Numbered from the stretch's first letter, positions 45,246 to 57,204 are shown. The stretch is 64,000 nucleotides of DNA from Paguma larvata (GCA_030068075.1 CM057825.1:80739123-80803122), one strand, 5' to 3'. The notes: a model not told the origin generated them from the letters alone. A program made the numbers and translations.

Positions 45246-46464
45246 CTTCTGGAAGATAATTCACTGGAAGGCCTTTATTTTATTTATTTATTTATTTTTA
45301 CAACACTATTCTTAGGAAACGAGCAGAAGATAGGTAGAAATGATAGCATGCAGCCGAGGGATGTCCAGACAAGAAAGAGAATGCAGAAACTGAGATTGAA
45401 AGGCTGATTTCAGTGCTCTTTCTAGTTCTAACATTGTGGTTCAACAAAGTGGGGAGGCACTAATTATTCTTTTTCTACTTTCTCATTTTGTCAGTGCCTT
45501 GTTGTAGATGTTGAATTTGTGGTCTATATAGTTATTTAGGAGTAATTCATAGAGGGGCCTGCTTCACAGTTCATTTTGGGCCCCTGTTTTCAGAAGCTGA
45601 GAGGGCATATTTTTGGAAGGAAATACTCTTTGTATTTTATTGGTATCTTGGCAGCCAAGAAAACCAGAGAGTATATTGCAGGATGTCTCTACTTAAGAGA
45701 CTTCAAGTTTCGTTTGCCAGGGTGTCCAGATTCCAGTAGCTGGCTATGCTCTGAAGACCCTCCCTCCTGCTAGGGAGGTGGTCTGACTAGGATGCTCATC
45801 CACTTTGCCTAATTCCTGTTTAGGGCAACCAAATCTTACACAAAGAAATGTTTGCCGAGGTCAGGTCCTCTTCTCTGCTTCTTTCTCTATTCAGTGGGAA
45901 GTCTTGCTATAATTACCTCAAGTCTTGTAGTGAGAAGAAATGAGATAATGTATGAGACAGTTCCTTTGAAAAGCTTTATGAGTGGCATGCAGAATGCTCA
46001 AACTGTTGCTGCTGATTCAGAGTATTTGCAGAGCTGGACAGTAATAGGTTTAAGGTACCACTGTTGATTCGTGTAATTTCAATGCTCAATTTTATTTGTT
46101 TGCTTAGCTTTCTTTTCTTCTTCTTCTTCTTCTTCCATTTTGGCCTCAACTGCTTACCTTCTGCCTCCAGGTTCTTTGGGCAACAGAAAAAGCTATATTG
46201 ACAATTGTCACTAATTTCTGTTTTGTGTAAGGACTTTTTATTTGTTTTTGTTACCAATTTCATATATAGTATTGGAGAGAATCAGTGATATCATCTGATG
46301 GGAAAGTATAGTGAGGAAGGTTAAGGAACTGCAAGATGAAAAAAAATTATCTTGCAGGTGAAAGAGTTTTATCCTAGGAATGAGTGAGGCAGGTTGGCAG
46401 ATGTTTAAATGATCCCCTCAAGACATACACTGGAAGCCCTGAACACACCACTGGACCAGGAGTC
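45246..46464. other. Unannotated stretch
   Basis: Contains a TTTA-rich tract (about 45277-45299), a possible MIR 3' piece (45925-46005) and the TTC microsatellite. No gene. Confidence 0.4.
46115..46136. repeat. TTC trinucleotide repeat
   Basis: About six perfect TTC units (GAA on the minus strand). Confidence 0.9.
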
Positions 46465-46600
46465 ACCAGGCATGGGTGGAATGCTGGCTCCAATACTAAC
46501 GTTCAGTTTGCGACTTAGTAAGTCACAGGCCCTCCATGAGCCTTAGCTTCCTCATACACAAGATGGGAAATTCTCAGAGTGCTGAGTAAGAAGAAGGAGA
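46465..46600 (+). repeat. MIR SINE
   Basis: 'ggaatgctggctccaatact', 'tttgcgacttagtaagtcac' and 'catgagccttagcttcctca' correspond to the MIR core. 3' end eroded. Confidence 0.65.
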
Positions 46601-46734
46601 GAATGCATTATCAACCAGACGATCTGTTAGACATCATCCTTCCAAACTGAAGACTCATGGTCTTCCCACTGTCCTCATCTTTATGGTTGTGACCCTACTC
46701 TTAATCATTTGTGAGCATATCAGACTTGAAGGGG

Positions 46735-46865
46735 CCTTAGGGATCAACTGTTTAACCTCTTCTAGTAAGTATTCATTGTCATAAAGACTGCAACAAAAAG
46801 TCTGGGCTTTGAACCAAGGACTTCTGACTTCAAATCCATTGTGCTTTCCATTTGCAGAAGATTAG
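46735..46865 (-). repeat. MIR 5' part
   Basis: 'tgggctttgaaccaaggact' and 'tctgacttcaaatccattgt' plus 'gctttcc' equal the complement of the MIR head ('ggaaagagc..tttggagtcagacagacctgggttcga'). Confidence 0.55.
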
Positions 46866-47019
46866 GTAGACTTTTTCAAAGGAGAGATCTCTGGGTACAT
46901 GAATGCTTTTGTCTTATAGAACATATGTAAATTTTAAAAATTGCCCTTTGGCAAAACTAGTAGAGAAATGGAAAAGAAATCACCATATGTGTAATGGTGT
47001 GTGTGAATGTATGCATTAA

Positions 47020-47350
47020 AAAGGTCATTTGAAGGGGCATACCAAATGTTCACTAATATGAGAAAAATCCAGCAGGTTATAGCATATCCCTTTAATAGAA
47101 TATTATACAGATTGAAAGATGGTTTTTGTAAAGATTATTTAGCAAAATGGAAAGGGTTTATTTTATAATATTAAATGGACAAAGTAAGACATGAAATTTT
47201 ATAAATACTTTAATTACAGCTGTGTAAAATATGTTTCAAAATTGTTGCAAAGCAATATATCAACATTCTAATAGTGTGGTGAGATCAAGGATAATTTGGG
47301 GTGTTTTGAAGCTTAGTTTTATTATACTTTTCATAAATTTTTTAAGTCAA
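47020..47350 (+). repeat. Old L1 (L1M-type) 3' end
   Basis: 'aaatgttcactaatatgaga' and 'tttaatagaatattatacag' match the L1 'aatgtccatcaat..caatggaatattatgcag' zone. Then come 'aagacatgaaattttataaa', 'ggataatttggggtgttttg' and an AT-rich finish. The following A/T-rich tail position is now the TA microsatellite. Confidence 0.65.
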
Positions 47351-47351
47351 C

Positions 47352-47353
47352 TA

Positions 47354-47400
<47 letters not shown>

Positions 47401-47425
47401 TTGTTTTGTTTTGTTTTATTTTAAG
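47352..47425. repeat. (TA)n plus (TTTTG)n compound microsatellite
   Basis: A pure TA run at about 47360-47397 (19 units), flanked by complementary arms, followed by three TTTTG units. It sits where the A tail of the preceding L1 would end and probably grew from it. Confidence 0.95.
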
Positions 47426-47629
47426 GAAAAACAATGCTACTAAACAGAGGCAGGCTTTTAAGTCGGGATTCCAGCAGAAGACAAATGGCATACTAACTTT
47501 GGAATTATTTGAGGAGGGTTTAATGGAGAAGCTGTGTTCAAAGGTAGATACAAGTTAGTGATGTGATGAAGTGCCGTCAAGAACTGAACACACAAAGTAG
47601 TAATGGCTTGATTCCTTTAGAAGAACAGG

Positions 47630-48210
47630 ACAATAATCAGATAGAAATAAAGATCTGAGAAAGGGCAAGATTGAAGAATCATTGACATGTTGAAGGTGAC
47701 TGATGCTATAAAAGGGGATAGATGGTTAGAAGGAAGTAAAAAGGAGGTGAGAATAGATTCCTGTGGAATCCAACTTTTCAGGGCCAGGAGAGGAGAAAGA
47801 AGACAACAAAAGACATGAAGAACCGCTAAGACATGTTAAAATAATAGTTAACATTTACTAAATACTTATTCTGTACTTATGCATTATTTCATCAAACCAT
47901 CACTGTAGTTTTGTGTGAAATATATCATTATTATCTTTATTTTACAGATACAGAAATGGAGTCCAGATAATTTAGCTTATGAAAAGTCATACTACCTAGT
48001 GAGGGGCTGACAGAAAATGTGAGTCAGGTTCATCTCAATTCTAGAAACTGCCTCCCAGGAAGCAAGAAAAGAAGGAGGAATGGCATATTGAAAAATCCAA
48101 GGGAAAAGAAAACTTTGGGACAGGAGGAGGGGAATGTTAGGTGGTCAGCATTATTAAAGATAACAGCAGTCGGTCAAGTAGAATGATAGCTGAAAATAGG
48201 TCATTTTAAT
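47630..48210 (-). repeat. L2 LINE fragment, split by a MIR
   Basis: Left part (47630-47830): 'agaatagattcctgtggaat', 'ccaacttttcagggccagga', 'gaggagaaagaagacaacaa', equivalent to reversed L2 'ggactgagccctggggcactccaac..'. Right part (48060-48210): 'cccaggaagcaagaaaagaa', 'gggacaggaggaggggaatg', 'gtggtcagcattattaaaga', 'cagtcggtcaagtagaatga'. The parts are colinear once the central MIR is removed. Confidence 0.65.
47838..48050 (-). repeat. MIR SINE nested in L2
   Basis: Reversed MIR from 'agttaacatttactaaatac' and 'ttattctgtacttatgcatt' through 'cattattatctttattttac', 'agatacagaaatggagtcca' and 'gtgaggggctgacagaaaat'. Nearly complete. Confidence 0.8.
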
Positions 48211-48214
48211 AAAA

Positions 48215-49144
48215 TAATCTCCCAATCCCAATTTGTAAACAGTTCATGCAATCTGACCAAGTCTAACATGGTTTTGGTGTACTTGCTTTTTTGTTTGTCT
48301 TTATCCTGAGCCTAAAATTTGAGCTCTACAAATGCTATATTAAAATTTTATTATTTTTATTTTGAGTATAATCTCAAATCTCTATCATATTTTTTCTTTA
48401 AGCTTCCTTTGGAGTTTTTGCCTTGAAAGGTTTGTTTCTGATAAAGCTTGATAAATTAAACGTTGGCTTTATGAATGTGTCTATTGTTTAAGGTTACGGA
48501 TACAATTTTGTGTTTATAAGGGAATGAGACCCAAGCTGCTGAGAATTATTCCATTCACATATGTAGACAGGAAACAGCATGTGTATTAACAAACCGATTG
48601 GAATAGGAGTTATATCTTATACTCGGAAACATTTGACTTGGGTGCCATCAGGCATTAAGCTGTTACCACATTAGAGCGCAGTAAAAAGGCAAATTTAGGA
48701 AATTCCTGAAAAGATGATTTCTCCTATGATCTGATGATGGTACAGTAAATTCTTAGTTTGAGAGTATAGATGCCATTTCAAGTTAAGTATATGCAATTTA
48801 AATTAAAGATGCTCAGATGTTAGCTGGCTGCCACAGCATATTGGCAACAGCATGTGTTTGAACTAGAGCAGATAATTCAAATGGCTCGTTATCCACTTAC
48901 ATTCTAATCATCTGTGAGGTGGCTTCTCTCTGGGCAGACTCAGCACGCTCTCAGGGGAGGCTTTATAGCTTCTGAACTCATAGAAAGGGAAAAGGAGATG
49001 TTCTGACTACTGTGACTCAACCAGTCCCATCCAGTCTTTGAACTGCAGTTAGCTCCTCATGTGCTATGAGGAAAACTCAACTCTTCTTTGGGCTCTAATC
49101 CTCATGTTTGCAGAAAGTGGCTCCTGAACCTGTTTCCAGGCTGG
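48215..49144. other. Repeat-free single-copy block
   Basis: No named element or ORF of note over more than 900 bp. The uniform AT-moderate composition in 48430-48930 suggests constraint (see findings). Confidence 0.45.
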
Positions 49145-49695
49145 GTGTTTCAGTTACTAGTGCTACATAATGAATCACCCCAAAACTTAATGACCTAAGA
49201 ATAACAATCATTTTATTACTATCTCTCATGATTCTGAAGGTTGATGGGATTCATTTAAGTGGTTCTCCCTTGGGGTGTCTCATGTGACTGGAATCAGATG
49301 GTGGCTGGAGCTGGAGCCATCTTGAAGGTTTCCTTATTCACATGTCTGATGGTTGACACCGGCTGTCACCTGAGACCTCAGCTGGGCTGTTGGCTGGAAT
49401 CCCTATCTGCCATTTCTATATGGCTCCTTGGCTTCTTAATAGCCTAGTTCCGATTGTAAGTATCCTAGGAAAACCAGGCAGTTGTAATGCCCTTTATGAC
49501 CTATCCTTGGAAGTCACATAGTATCACTTCCATTGCAGTCTCAGACCTGCTCATATTTAAGTGGGGGAGAGGGGACACAGGCTCATTTTCGAAGGAAGGA
49601 GTGGCAATACCATACCTGTTGGCAAAAGAACATATGGAATAAAAGATCATATTTGGCTATCTTGGGAAATGTAATGTAGTCTGCCTCACTAGGGG
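49145..49695 (+). repeat. Old interspersed repeat, family unresolved
   Basis: 'ctacataatgaatcacccca', 'aaacttaatgacctaagaat', 'aacaatcattttattactat', 'ctgtcacctgagacctcagc' and 'tatgacctatccttggaagt' belong to the dispersed class beginning 'gctgcataacaaat.accccaaaacttagtggc'. Its named family is not certain to me. About 550 bp long. A SINE lies against its right end. Confidence 0.5.
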
Positions 49696-49697
49696 CT

Positions 49698-49860
49698 TTA
49701 TTATTTATTTACTTATTTACTTATTTATTTATTTATTTTAAGTTAGGCTTCACGCCCAGCACAAAGCCCAATGCGGGGCTTGAACTCACGACCCTGAGAT
49801 CAAGTTCTGACCTGAGATGAAGAGTCAGACCCTTAACAAACTGAGCCAACCAGGCACCCT
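49698..49860 (-). mobile_element. CAN-SINE, older subfamily
   Basis: Starts with a TTAT-rich tail complement, then 'ttaggcttcacgcccagcac', 'aaagcccaatgcggggcttg', 'aactcacgaccctgagatca' and 'actgagccaaccaggcaccc'. It lacks the 'ctccaggctctgagctgtca' block and GA-rich domain of the other copies, as in subfamilies also found in dog-like carnivores. Confidence 0.88.
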
Positions 49861-50834
49861 TGGGAACTTTTCTTCAGAGATATCCCTAGGCAAATCTGTG
49901 AAGCTGCAAAGTAATTTTCCCATTTCCCATTTTAGATCTCCGTTTGCTCTCAGTAAGCTTTTCTTAACTTGTAGTTTCCCCTGGGAAGCCAGGATTCCAT
50001 GCTGCCGTGGGCCTACGACCTAGTACACCTAAACACTGACCCGTGATCATCAGAATCTTTTTTCTAGGTATCCTCTTATCAAAATTTGCCTTTTTGTGGC
50101 ACTCAGGGCCCACGGTCCATTCTCTCTACTTTATGAATGGCTGGAATGTGGCTGCCTATAGCGATCCTCCTATACAACATATGTGGCCTACTTTTACGAG
50201 AAGCAAAAGGAGATTCTTAACCAACATGCCCCATTTTAGAGGTATTTTGGTAGTTTGAGCCCAAAGGAGCTATGAAAGCTCACATTAGGTAGGCCAGCTA
50301 GCCTTTTGTGGAAGAAGTTGGCCTATGTGGGATGGTTGTAGGAGCATCCTGGCCTGCTTTTGCAATCCAATAAATTTACACTGCATTAGGATTGAGTTCT
50401 GCTCAGGTACTGTGCTGAGTGCTAAAAGTATACATATGAATGAGATATGGATTCTACCCCAAAGATGCCAGCCATAGGCATCAGTGGCCAGCATCTCACA
50501 GTAACTAGAGCTTTGAGTTAAGCATTAACAGCCTGTGATTAAGTGGAAACCTATTATCTTTAAGAGATAACATGTTAAGCCATTTTTATATGTTGACCCT
50601 TGACGTGGATTCTATGAACCAGCAGATACCAAGACTCTGAGGAAATTAAATACCAGATGGATATGCTTTGGTAGGAGAAAGGGAAGGTAAGAGAATGTCC
50701 CATCTTGGTAGAAGTAAGGAATGAAATGAGCTGTTGGGAGGGTCCATAGATAAACTTTCTCTGCAGTATGCTTTGTTGGTAACAGATGAGACACCGTAGA
50801 CCATTGAGATTAAGTTCATGACCCTGAGACTGAC
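49861..50834. other. Mostly unannotated, with an L2-like patch
   Basis: 50390-50500 ('gtactgtgctgagtgctaaa', 'agtatacatatgaatgagat', 'atggattctaccccaaagat') resembles the 3' start of a reversed L2. No gene. Confidence 0.4.
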
Positions 50835-51085
50835 TGCCTTACTTTGTATCCTTTCTCTGCTGCTTGCAAATTATGAATTAGGAGGTCTTTGGTAAATTAC
50901 TTTGAATTACGAATTATGAGGCCTTTGTAAATTACTTACCTTTTTCAATGACTCATTTTCATCATTTGTAAAGTAGGGATACTAACAGTAAATATATCAT
51001 AGAGTTGCTGTGAGCATTAATAAAATGAACTAATAACACTGGCTACATATTTTGCCCAGGGCCTGGCACATAGAAGATACTTTTA
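50835..51085 (+). repeat. MIR SINE with internal duplication
   Basis: 'cattttcatcatttgtaaag', 'tagggatactaacagtaaat', 'atagagttgctgtgagcatt' and 'cccagggcctggcacataga' are MIR. Upstream of the core, a 34-37-bp segment is tandemly repeated (50868-50904, 50905-50938), lengthening the element. Confidence 0.75.
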
Positions 51086-51865
51086 TTACATTGTTAAATA
51101 AGCAAGGAGATTATTTTGTCCTATATATTTTGTAGTCTGTTGTCAAATTCACTAGAGAATTTACGTATTCCCACATCAGTGATGTCAGAGTACTGTTAGT
51201 ATTCTCTCTCTCTCTCTCTCTCTCTCTCCACACATATATATATATGTATGTATGTAATTATTATATGTGTTATTGTAGAATTGCTACCCTTTTCTTGTCT
51301 GTTTATAGCATAACTTGGTATCGCCCTATGGTCATATATTTGGGGAATTTGATTCCTTTATTTCTAGATTTTTTCTTCGTCAAACTTTCTTTAATATGAT
51401 TGGGAAATTGTAAGGGGTACAGTAGGCTTTTCTGTTCTGGGAACTCATCAATTTAATGTGATTCCATTTGACAGTTTTATATTCTTCTGTTCTTCTCTGC
51501 CAGTTAACCTATCTGCAAGGTGAAATTCTTGAACAAATTGTCTACCCAAAGCACTGCTCTGTAAAATAGATGATGTACCCGGAGTGGACATATTTTGTTG
51601 AGTCATATGAATGGCCAAGGTTGGAGAGGACATTGGGAGTCCCTATTTAAAAGGATAAGAGATGAGAGGAAACTGGGAAAAATATTTGGATAATCTTTGT
51701 GGAGATATGGAAAAACTGTTTACACCTTCTCTTGAAGGTGTAGATAACATTGTGCCATGGGAGCTTAACCCTGTCACCATCCTTCTGCTTGGAATCTTGG
51801 AAAGATGGACAACCCATTTGCTTCTCATGTTGTAGAACACCCACTTCCTGAAGCTAGAATAGACC
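51086..51865. other. Unannotated stretch with microsatellite
   Basis: Apart from the TC/TA repeat, nothing recognised. Short minus-strand ORFs near 51.5-51.8 kb overlap in two frames and lack motifs. Confidence 0.4.
51203..51265. repeat. Compound (TC)n-CACA-(TA)n-(TATG)n microsatellite
   Basis: Thirteen uninterrupted TC units (51203-51228), then CACACA, TA units and TATG units. Confidence 0.95.
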
Positions 51866-52010
51866 TGTGGTTCTCAGCCTTGTCTAAGCATCAGAATCAC
51901 TCATAGGGCTTAAAAAAAATTCCCAAGCACTCACAACTCTCTGAAATTCTGGTACCGTAGGTCTGGAGTGAGGCCAGAGCTCTTCCCCCAGCACCATTTT
52001 GAAAAATACC
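51866..52010 (+). mobile_element. MER5-like hAT-Charlie element
   Basis: 'ctgtggttctcagccttgtc', 'taagcatcagaatcactcat', 'agggcttaaaaaaaattccc' and 'aaattctggtaccgtaggtc' match the left terminus and body of MER5 ('cagtggttctcaa..gcatcagaatcacctgg.gggctt'). The right terminus is not visible. Confidence 0.75.
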
Positions 52011-54869
52011 TCCTGGGATTTTCAAAATCAATGGAACAGACACATAAGGTAAAGAGCAATTAATCTGTGTGATATCAATCTAATATCAATACACACACTG
52101 ACATTTCTCACATATTTTGTTACCTGATTACCGTACTTTAAATTTTGTGAACCTTTGAAAAAATGCCTATTAATTTGAATTTACTGCCGTTTTCAGACTA
52201 GGGTTTATATAGCTGGAGACCTTAATCCCCAGCAATGGAGGGTTATCTCTTTTGTCTCTAACTTATGACTTAGATTCGAAATGGTAGAAATATTTCTTTG
52301 GCGTCATTACGACTTGCAAGTGGACCAAAGACATTCAAGATATGCAAAAAAAAGATATTTACTCTTTAATTAAAAAAAATTCTTTTAGAGTGAAAGAAAG
52401 AAAGAAAACGAACATCCTGGAAAGTAAAATGGAAGGACATTAAATGGTGTCTGCCAAAACCTCTCCTGCACTATTCCAATTGTGGTGCCAGAGGCCAATT
52501 ACAACTTGCTTTGTGGTAAGAGATGTGTCTGATTTAGACAATAGAAGATTATAATAGAATACTGAGAATTTTCATAGGAGAAAAAAAGACCAATCTTTCA
52601 AGGTATTTGTAATGCAACAGAATGCTTTCCTCCAAGGTTTAAACTTGCACACTTATACAGTGCTGCCATTGTTTCTTCTTCCTCCCTCTCTCCCTCCCTC
52701 TCTCCCTCTCTCTCTCTCATTCTCTTGCTTGGTTATTAAAAGTCTTAAAAGTTCTAGGCTTTATCATTGGGATATAGAACATTAAAAAAAAGGTTTTGAT
52801 GCTAGTTAGAAGAATGGGCCCAGTGTAAATGTTTTACCAAATAATATTGCTGTGCTGCAAAGGATTCGGTTTTGTCTTTTGTTGATTCATGATGATATTG
52901 GGGTGCCCTTCCCAATGCAAAGGGAAATAAATACACTCCTCTTAGGTATTATTCCTTTCAGTGAGAGTATGTCTGTTTGAATAAAGGAGGGGATTATAGA
53001 TAATTTATGAAATTTCTCAGCATCACTGATATGAGATGAGGCTGATCCCTCCCACGCAGAGGACGGAGATAAAACAACAGGCCACACTTCTCTCCAGATC
53101 AGACCAGTGAACCCCTTGGTTCCAGAAAAAGTGAGTTATATCCCAGGTGTAGTCTTGCTTCCCCCTCTGATTGGGAACGACTACTCCCTTAGCATCCTAT
53201 CCCAACTGTTATGGTCTCCTGAGACGAGAACACACCAGCTTGTCAAATTTTCCCATTTTCTGGCTACTTCTTCAACGTTCATTTCTGGGATTGAAGATGG
53301 AAGAGGGCTAGGAGTTATTATTATCTTTCTAATCTTTATCTAAATAGCTCTTGAGTAGTGGTCTGATTTTCTCCCCAAACCACAGAAAAAGATTACCTCT
53401 TGTCTCCTTTCTTCTTGTATGCTGGATGTAGTTCTACTGAAGTTCTCTATTAAAAAATCAGCATATTGTCTTAAATTGTATACAGTGATCTCTTTCAAAT
53501 GAATTATCTTGATCCTTTTTGATTTCTATATTTCTCTAAATTCTCATTTCTTTGATGATTGGGATTGTGTCTTATTCATATTTATATAATATCTTATATA
53601 ATGTTCAGGATATATTTATTGCAACAGAAACTTCACAACGTTCTGCAAGGTCAGTTGATTTTGGACTGCTGGCAATTCTACACTTGCTTCTTGATTTTTC
53701 TTTTCTTTTTTTTCTTTATTAGGGGGAGTACAATGGGGGGGGCGAGTATAAAGAAAGAAATGGGAGGGGTGTTGCCAAGAGAATTCACCCAGAGATTTCA
53801 TTGGTGGTTTGCCTGGGACTACCTATTTTAGATTCACCTTGAGAGCAGATGGTAATATGTGTCTCCTGAGCAAATATTAGGCCCAGATGAGGACAGGGCT
53901 GATTGTTGCTGGACAGGTAGAGTTTAAAATCACTTGCAGAGTCATTTCACAGCACATGAAAAATGCTTTCAGTTTTCTTTTCAACCTGCGAGCTGACACA
54001 GGAGCCCATTTAAAGTCATTAGTGTACTCCAGACATGCTCTTTTTCAAGCACTTTAAACTGTGATAACGTTCCAGTGGAAGAAGTAGGAATTTGACTCAT
54101 GGCTCATCAGTTGTCTCATTACAAACATGCATGTTGCCATGATCTGCTTTTGGCAAGTGTGTTGTTTGATTTTTTTTTGTCCCCGGATTCCTGTCTTGCC
54201 CTGCTGTGTCACCGGTGGGATGTAACTACTCTGCTGAGTTTTGCTAAGAGGGTAAACAAACTTGTTCTGGGTGGGTAAATAGGGCACATGAAGCTGCCTC
54301 ATGTAGCTCAAGGATTTAAAAGAGAGTAAGATTGGAAGACCTGGCTTTTAGTATTGTCTCTGCTACTTTAGTGATGACTTAACTGCTGTAATTCCTCCGT
54401 GATTTCTTTTCTTACCTTTACTTCTTAAAGGGAAAAACAACCAGGATTTTTTTTTTTAAACAAACTGTGACACATGCAGTGGAATCATGCTAGGAAATAG
54501 CATTTTTGCCTAGATTTCCTGAATGTAGGCTTCTTTTCCTGCTGATCCAAGAACTGTTGACCTTTTCTGCAATGAAGGGAGAGTGATGGGGTCAGCTATG
54601 TCATTCTGCAGAGTTCCAGAGGCTGCATCATCAAATCCCACTCTAAAATGTTCTAATCATCTTCAGGGAGAAAGGCTGGGAGAGAGCTGACTCTAGTCTA
54701 AGATGTGGATTGAGTTCCTGAGATTTATAATAATCAAAATATTAATGAAGTAGTCGATACAAATGCTGTTTGTGTAGAATGCCTAAGTAACCGGTTGTGT
54801 AATACATCAGGAAGAGATCCAGAGATGAGCAGAGGCAGAGCATAATAAATCAGGTCATTTGTTTTGCAA
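52011..54869. other. Unannotated stretch
   Basis: No gene. Contains the CT-rich tract at 52673-52718 and a possible worn L2/MIR end near 53500-53625 ('gggattgtgtcttattcata'). Other ORFs (for example 53559-53831) cross T-rich low-complexity sequence. Confidence 0.4.
52673..52718. repeat. CT/CCT-rich low-complexity tract
   Basis: A polypyrimidine run built from CTCC and TC units on this strand. Confidence 0.9.
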
Positions 54870-55790
54870 TAATGGAATGATAATTGTGATAATTTCAGAA
54901 GTCACTATCATCCTGCAGCGTGAAAGAATCTTTCGCTGGCTTCCCATTGTTTAAATATTCATGCGATGTCTATGAGTGACTTCCTGCTGAGAAAATCTTT
55001 GCATACCTCTGCTGGCACAAGAACTGGAAATTGTGCTTTGCTTTAACCTGAGAAGGTTTTGCAGGAGCCTGGTGCTCTCTTGGTTTAGGAGGGAGAATGT
55101 TCCTCAAAGAACCATTCTTCCAGTGAAATAAAGGCCCATGTTACTGAATTATTTTGCAAATGCCTTCCCCCAGCCAGCAGCTGTGTGAATTTATAAGCAA
55201 TCACCTCTGCCCTTTGGCACTGAGTGATGAGGCAAAGGCAAAAATAACCATGCCAGCTTATAATACAGTTATGCTATAGAAATACAAACATAGCTAATGA
55301 CCCAAGAGAAGAAAATCTGCAGTTGTCACCCAGGCTCACCATCTCCCCTTTCCCCAGCCCCCAGCTTTTTCCTTGGAGTGGGTGAACGGGGCTGCTTTAA
55401 TTGAGTTATCTAAATTTGGCAGGCCATACACCCCACTGTCTCATATCCTAGGACTTAGGTCCACCTGTTGCCATTATCCCCTAACCAGCACAGTAGGAGA
55501 TAGACGACAAATGCTTTCAAATTCCTTTTCTGTATAAAACCCTAAAAGAATTGCAGTGAAGGGTTTGGGATTATTCGGGTACTGCCATGAATGGGGGTGC
55601 AGGTTCTTTCAGCAGGGGTGTTATTTTAGAAACAGCAATATCGTGTATTGCTTTGAGCAAACTATAGCATTAGTATATACATTAAATTGTATATCAGATA
55701 TTGTATTTTAGAATGTACTAGGGTTTGGTGTTCTGGAGGTACTTAGACTTCTGGTGTTAGGAGCAATTCTCAAGTGACTGAGGGGAAAAT
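54870..55790. other. Repeat-free single-copy block
   Basis: No transposon signature, no ORF of note and no simple repeat. A candidate conserved non-coding stretch (see findings). Confidence 0.4.
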
Positions 55791-55794
55791 AGAA

Positions 55795-56015
55795 ACAGTA
55801 AAGAGGTAATAGACATTTTCTAAGCACTCAAGTGCTATAGGCTGATAGTTTTGTTAAGCCTCCTAATTCTTATCCAGCATTAAGAATCACAATTCTCTTT
55901 AAGGAGAGAAAAAAAAAGGTACTGAAAGAAGAGTGTAAGCCCGGGGCTCTACAGATATTGAAGGTGGAGCCGGGATCTCTATCTCTGATAGAGTTCTGAC
56001 TGCCAGCTGAGTTTC
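55795..56015 (-). repeat. MIR SINE
   Basis: Reversed: 'gacattttctaagcactcaa', 'tttgttaagcctcctaattc', 'aaggtactgaaagaagagtg', then 'gaaggtggagccgggatctc' and 'tagagttctgactgccagct'. The last two are the diagnostic B-box side of MIR. Confidence 0.6.
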
Positions 56016-57204
56016 CTGCCTTCAAGAGTTAATGGCCTCTAATGGTGGTTTGATTTGAAGGTGATTATGCATCTAAACTACCTGATTAAAAAATACATTT
56101 CCAAATGTGGCTGATTACCTATTTACATATTGCTGGGGTTTAGGTGAAATTGTGAGGTTTAGCTGGGTGGTGATTTTTCTGAGAAACTGTAACGTGCAGA
56201 AGCAAATTCCGTTTTTAGCTTCATGATTAGATTGGACACCAGTTAATGTTTAAATTGATAGTCATTTTTCCTCTGAGTTAAAAGGAGCCGGTCCTGCTTA
56301 TATTCTTTCAATCAAGATAAAAGCAATGACAGCAATTTCTGGGTTAGGCGGAGGGCTGTTGGCTGGGGTGCAGACAGGGACGGCTCTGGTAAAATCACAA
56401 ATACCAAGGTGAAATCTACAGCATTTGTTTAGCACTGGTCTACGGAAATCTACTGATGGCAGGGACAGCGGTGGGCTGTACAATGACATTTGGATCTACT
56501 TAATTGATGGCCCTCTGATATTTTAGAGCCTAAGGCCAATCACACCAGGGTGGGATAGTCCTAAAGAGAATAAGGACACTTTTAAAATGGCAAGTAAATT
56601 GAATAACAAAGCAGGAAGAGAGTAACCTTACATATACAAAGAAGGGTTGCTAGGTAACAAGTGAGGGGGTGTCGTGGCTTCAGATCAGAGAGGGCTGGTT
56701 AGAAAATAAAATGTCATCCTCTCTTCTAATTAGTCCTTCCCAATCACATGCATCAAGATAATTTTGCAGTTTAGAGCTTTAGCCTAGTTTGCAAAGCCTG
56801 ATGCTGTAATCTCTTTCTTTAATAGAATCATTTCACTTTCTGTGTTTCAGACCTGGCCCATCAGCTGCTGTTTCTTCCCAGCAGGCTACAGCAAAGCCAG
56901 TTAACTATAAGACAGAGGTGTTTGGTGATGATAGTCAACTCTTCAGATTCAGGTTTCTAAGCAAATGTTACCAATTTGGTGAAAGACAAAGACAGCATAC
57001 TTGCCAATATAGAGAGAAAAGCAGAGCTAGCATGCAGTAAAGACCTTAGCTAAAAACTCGGTGGAACATTTCTCTAAATTAGAGTTTTTTGCCTGCACAT
57101 AATTTTTAAGAAAGAAGAAAATATTTCAATATGCAAATTTAGTAAAAACAAACGAATAACACTTCTGTGCTATATTCAAGGAGTTACCCAATCTCCTAAG
57201 CAAC
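56016..57204. other. Unannotated single-copy stretch
   Basis: Nothing recognised. Confidence 0.45.
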
